Shown here: in pieces, positions 59,863 to 64,000 of the stretch
Position numbering within the stretch: position 1 is the stretch's first letter
How the letters are laid out: every line of letters begins with the position of its first letter
Assembly: GCA_905221605.1 (NCBI GenBank)
Contig: CAJNDS010002812.1
Location: 785,001 to 849,000 of the forward strand
From: Symbiodinium natans
Lineage: Eukaryota > Sar > Dinophyceae > Suessiales > Symbiodiniaceae
DNA length: 64,000 nt
Direction: 5' to 3'
Position numbers and translations under genes: made by a program
The notes under the pieces: model-generated
What the model was told of the DNA's origin: nothing
The model's database searches: none
What the model saw: the letters and a program-made list of their open reading frames with translations, nothing else

Positions 59863-60725
59863 TGTGTGTGCAGTTTGGGGATTTGGGGCCACGATGCATC
59901 TAACATAGATGGTCCATTTGGCACTGCAGACGTTGCAAAGCTTTTGCGGGGTAGTCGAGCATCCATGTGGTTTTATGGGGCACGTCTCCCCCTAAGACTA
60001 AGCTCTAAAACTCTATGACGTGTTGAGTATTGTGGATGGTGTGGGTTGGTGCTTGGCGACATATCCCACCACAATAATTGAAAGCGCCCTTTTGCGGCAA
60101 CTGCGCAGCACCACATGTGTGTAGGTTGGTCCTCTCATTGGGTGACCGAAGCGAAGAATCTCCGTTGTAATGTGACCAGAATCGCATTCTCTGGCGGATG
60201 AGAAGCACTATAGACACTGTGGACTACGCCGCTTTAGGGTTTAGGGTTTAGGGTTTAGGGTTTAAGGTTTAAGGTTTAGGGTTTAGGGTATTCCTGTACT
60301 TGCTGTTGTCTCGGGGACGATTCGGGCAAGACTTGATTGACTTCTCGTGCTTTGAATAGAGGTTGCTCGGGATCCTTGGGTACGTTTTCCTGCTTCAATG
60401 TGTGGGGTTTAAGCCATGGCCAACGCCTGCCGGTTCAGCAGCTGTTGAGACCCTGTAGCAGAACCATCAGCAAAACCATGCGGCATGTCGGGCTTAGGGT
60501 CCAAAAAGCCTACTCCTGTAAAGGCCTAGGCCTAAACCCTATGCCCCAAATCCTAAACCCCAAGCCCTGGGGTTGTTCCATATCATATGCACCCCCCCCC
60601 CCCCTCCCCCCCAAAGGCTCTCGGTTACGACATGTAGTGCGTATGTATAGATAGAGATGTATCTACGTACCTTAGCCCTAGGGTAAGGCGCCCATGAAGT
60701 CGCCCTAAACCCTGAACCCCGCATT

Positions 60726-61006
60726 AGCCCTAAACCCTAAACCCTAAACCCTAAACCCTAAACCCTAAACCCTAAACCCTAAACCCTAAACCCTAAACCC
60801 GCATAGAGCTCGGGACCATGCCAATTCCGCTTGCATCTGGGCTTGGCCCAGCGCCTGCCTCTGTGGGAAGCCAGCCGCCAAGCCAAGGCGCGTCTGAACC
60901 CCGAGACTCCAGGGGTTTTGGGTTTAGGGGGGGTTTAGGGTTTAGGGTTTAGGGTTTAGGGTTTAGGGTTTAGGGTTTAGGGTTTAGGGTTTAGGGTTTA
61001 GGGTTT
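60726..61006. repeat. Inverted arrays around exon candidate 60802
   Basis: CCCTAAA 60726-60800 and TTTAGGG 60925-61006. Confidence 0.9.
60802..60910 (+). CDS. Candidate exon between inverted arrays
   Basis: Lies between CCCTAAA (60726-60800) and TTTAGGG (60925-61006). Two frames open, one with ATG (MPIPLASGLGPAPASVGSQP). Layout is the same as for the confirmed exons. Confidence 0.35.
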
Positions 61007-61093
61007 ACAATGCATCACAACCTTCGGCTCTCGCCCCAAATTCTCGAAACAAGTCCTGAGCAAAAGGACCCTCTGGGAAATGAGGTATTTGTG

Positions 61094-61217
61094 TCCTAGG
61101 TGGGATAAGGGGGACCCTTAAAAGGGAACCCCTTCTTAACCCTCTTCTGGCTCTCTTAACAAGGGACCTTATTCAGAGGGTGTATATCCCCCAAGGTCCC
61201 CCTAATCCTATCCCCTA
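61094..61217. mobile_element. Family-11 element
   Basis: Second copy of the element at 53768-53890; arms acccttaaaaggg and inverted outer ends. Confidence 0.9.
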
Positions 61218-61567
61218 TTGTGGGCTTAGGACTGTGACTTGCCAGTTCTGAGACAGCTTGAGGTGGCAGAGGTCCCAGACAGCAGTAGGCGTCTATCGCT
61301 TCTATACAGGGCGCATGAGCCGCCAAGGGTGTAGGGCTTAGGGCTTCGGGTTTAGGGTTTTGGGTTTCGGGTTATGTATTGTTTTTGTTCTCCTTCTGTC
61401 TTTTTTTAGGGGGGGGGGGGGTTATCAGGAGGCTAAGGCTTTTGCAGAAGCTGAACCCGAGTCGGATTTGGGGGTCTTGGCTGGGTTCATGCCCTGATTC
61501 CTAAACCCCAAGACGCTCGAAGGGTGAGGAGACCAAGTTCCGGGTCTCAAGCCCTGTACACAAAGAC

Positions 61568-61719
61568 CTTGGGATGCTCCCCCCTTTTTCTAGCAGTCAT
61601 TAGTAGGGTTTAGGGTTTAGGGTTTAGGGTTTAGGGTTTAGGGTTAAGGGGTAGGGACTAGGGGTAGCACCCCCCCTCCCCAATTATGCTCCTGTTAGTC
61701 TGGGGGGGAAGATCCCAAC
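61568..61719. mobile_element. Family-1 element split by a telomeric array
   Basis: Left arm cttgggatgctccc, then TTTAGGG units (61604-61645) in the loop, then right arm ending gatcccaa. Confidence 0.85.
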
Positions 61720-61961
61720 ACAGACCCTAAGAATTGAACAAGTAGTGGCCCGAGCCACATACCCCAAAGACACACGACCTACCCCAAAGTGCCCCTTTAC
61801 TGAAAGAATGTTTAGGGTTTAGGGTTTAGGGTTTTGGGTTGTGGGTTTAGGGTTTAGGGTTTAGGGTTCAACAGCTCACTAGTTGTGGTAGTTTCCCCTT
61901 CTGAGGTACATAGATGAGTCTAGGTAAAGCTCCCAACCTCAGCCCTAGACCATACACACTG

Positions 61962-62055
61962 GGATGTTCTCCTTATACTAACCGCCCTGAATAGGAATAC
62001 TAGTGCCCCCGATGCAAATCCCCATTGAGGAGTGTTAGGTGAAGGGGAAACATCC
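61962..62055. mobile_element. Family-1 element ending in a telomeric array
   Basis: ctgggatgttctcc...ggggaaacatccc, continuing as CCCTAAA. Confidence 0.85.
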
Positions 62056-62145
62056 CTAAACCCTAAACCCTAAACCCTAAACCCTAAACCCTAAACCCTA
62101 AACCCTAAACCCTAAACCCTAAACCTAAACCCTAAACCCTAAGCC
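62054..62145. repeat. CCCTAAA array fused to a family-1 end
   Basis: The CCC ending the palindrome (catccc) is the first CCC of the array. Confidence 0.9.
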
Positions 62146-62239
62146 CCACACCCAAACCTTCTGAGCAACAGCAGAACGCAGAAAAGACATGGTCTCCCAC
62201 GAGGCTACAGCGGATCATGCCTAAGCCTTGTACCCTGCA

Positions 62240-62362
62240 ATGGTTTATTATTTGGGGTTCAGGGTTCAGCGTTCAGTGTTCAGGGTTCAGGGTTAGGGTT
62301 TAGGGGCTAGGGTTTAGGGTCTAGGGTCTAGGGTTTAGGGTTGAGGGCTTAGGGTTTAGGGC
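62240..62362. repeat. Degenerate TTTAGGG/TTCAGGG array
   Basis: Mixed units TTCAGGG, TCTAGGG, TTGAGGG. Confidence 0.85.
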
Positions 62363-63112
62363 GTCAGGCAAGCAAGCGGCAAGCCCCGACGAGCCGAGCT
62401 GGGACCAGTCTTTTGTTCGCACCATCGATGTTTGCTTATGTAACTTGGATTGTGTATGTTGGGAAGTTGTTTATGAGAAGTGCATCGGAGAATTAAGGGG
62501 CTGGTGTTTCGAGGCTCCCGTGGTACCTGACTCTGGCTTTTGCAGGGTTCTGGACTTAGGTGGGGTTTGTGGGTTTGGGGGTTAAGGTTAGGGCTTACAT
62601 GACCAGGCATAAAGCTTCGTCGCTCTTGACAAGACAAAGTTGACAGCGGAGTACTGCATCATTGTTTTGTCCTAGCCAGCGGAGAATGAATGCACTGGAA
62701 TAAACTTAAACTTTTTCAATGTTCCGGAGGAGGAGAGGGGGTCTTCTGCTGTCTTCCGTTTCCACCGCCGGATGGCAGAGTCTTGCCTTGCCGGCGATAC
62801 CTCACAGCCGATATCGATTCGGGCACTCATCCTGGGTCCTTGCCGGTAGTTTTGTGGCTTGGGCCTATAGGGTGCAGGGCGGAATGAAGGATGTGTGGAC
62901 GCACTACTGGCCCTTGTGCTCGCGGCTGTGCTCTAGGACCCACTGCCGTCTAGCCTGCGCGCTTCAGCGTCTGTGCGGGCATTGGTGAGTCCACGGCTGC
63001 TTGCGCGGGGTGGACAGTCAGGGGCCTTGAACCTTTGCCGGACGGTCGCCAATGACGCTTGCGGAGGCTCCCTGAGATGGCACCCTTAGGCAGCAGTGCC
63101 CTGCGTGCCGAG

Positions 63113-63141
63113 TCCATCCATCCATCCATCCATCCATCCAT
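63113..63141. repeat. CCAT tetranucleotide repeat
   Basis: tccatccatccat tandem, seven units. Confidence 0.9.
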
Positions 63142-63730
63142 CCTGTCTTCCTGTGTTATGCTGTGAGTGCGACGAACTTTCGCCCTGCCCCGCAGTAGGG
63201 TTTGGGGTAAGCAGTTTAGGGTTATGGTTTAAGGTCAGGGCTTAGGGTTTAGGGGGTGCTTTAGGGCCGGAAGGGCCTGTCGCAGCACGTGCCCTCTTGC
63301 GATGAAGGTGGGGTAGATCGTGGCATAGCCAAGGGCTGGGCCGAATTCCTAAACCCGAAACTCTATACTGTAGATTTCTCATCCCTCCACCCTCAAACCT
63401 CAAGGGGCTAAAGTTTGGACCCAGAAAAGGGACCTTAGTAAGGGGCTCTTTGACGGTTATTTAGGGGCTACGTAGGTATACAGCGACTGTAGAAGGTACA
63501 TATAGGGGTTATATAGGGCAATAACATTAAGGGTCCCTTCTAGGCGTCCGTCCTTATACCCCTTTAAAACCCCAAAACTCCAAACTCAAAGCCCTCCCTG
63601 GATCTGTGTTGCCCTGCTCTGAGCCCTGAGAGACAGAACCAACCAAGCTCTGACGTTTGAGGTCTGAGGGTCTACGGCACTTTTCGACTGGCTGAACAGA
63701 TTTTAAAGAGCCTTCTTTACGGTTTCAGGT

Positions 63731-63832
63731 TGAGATGTTCCCCCTTCTACTAACGGCCCTTAATGGGGACTGTAGTACCCCCTACGATCATCCCCATTAA
63801 GGACTGTTAGTATAAGGGGGGACATTACCAGT
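63731..63832. mobile_element. Family-1 palindromic element
   Basis: gagatgttccccc...ggggggacattac; inner arms aacggccctt/aaggactgtt. Confidence 0.85.
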
Positions 63833-64000
63833 TCTAGGTTTCGAGGTTGAGGCTTCTCCAAGGGCCCCCAGTTGTTTCAAAGGTTGTAAGGTTTGCGGCA
63901 GAAAAGACACAGGTGGGCGGTGCCCGCGTTCCCGAATCCCAAAGCCCTAAGCCATAAATCCGCGGTTTAGGGTTCAGGGTTTAGAGTCCTAAATCCTGAA

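Larger units (their letters stand above)
61220..63990. other. No supported gene
   Basis: Repeats listed above; 62700-63100 is GC-rich with short frames on both strands, which could hide exons, but no splice pattern or family match was found. Confidence 0.4.

Noticed and set aside
13226-63832. CRISPR array (repeated palindromes)
   Set aside because: Copies are kilobases apart, diverged, without regular spacers, and in a eukaryotic intron-rich context.
1-64000. Dinoflagellate spliced-leader relics
   Set aside because: I looked for the conserved leader 3' part by eye and found none; absence in a manual read is not proof.

Overview
This looks like nuclear DNA of a dinoflagellate or close alveolate relative. 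The evidence is very small exons, a mix of GC, GT and GA intron donors with AG acceptors, long introns full of palindromic repeats, and a TTTAGGG-type telomere motif. The organism assignment is inference. No gene is prokaryotic in style, and apart from 22178-23041 long open frames are absent: coding sequence is cut into pieces of about 27-100 nt.

Layout. (1) 1-21756: a plus-strand series of exon-like islands that I cannot assign to a family, ending in a plausible terminal exon with stop at 21754-21756. (2) 22178-23041: one long exon of an unidentified protein with a C-terminal coiled coil, in a stretch without telomeric repeats. (3) 26088-32339: ten exons of the catalytic subunit of DNA polymerase epsilon. 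They cover only the entry to, and first half of, the proofreading exonuclease domain (Exo I and Exo II motifs present), all joined by phase-0 introns. I could not find the rest of the polymerase downstream. (4) About 38.9-55.4 kb: a voltage-gated cation channel. S1, S2, S3, S4, a split S5, the pore, S6 and two EF-hands appear in the correct order on 16 exons, with reading phase kept across most junctions. (5) 55.4-64 kb: mostly repeats, with a few weak exon candidates.

The most striking feature is the interstitial telomeric repeat. Dozens of arrays of CCCTAAA or TTTAGGG are scattered through the window. They are not random: CCCTAAA arrays tend to lie just before exons and TTTAGGG arrays just after them. 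In the channel gene the array itself supplies the splice site at several conserved-protein-anchored junctions (for example 48462, 50743, 52971 and 55319). Introns therefore carry inverted telomeric repeats at their two ends, like terminal inverted repeats. Inside introns sit many copies of at least ten families of 70-130 bp palindromic elements (MITE-like or introner-like). Some copies are interrupted by a telomeric array, and some have target-site duplications.

Limits: exon calls outside the polymerase and channel genes rest on open frame, splice-site pattern and protein-like composition only. In short GC-rich segments an open frame by itself is weak evidence, and confidences reflect that.
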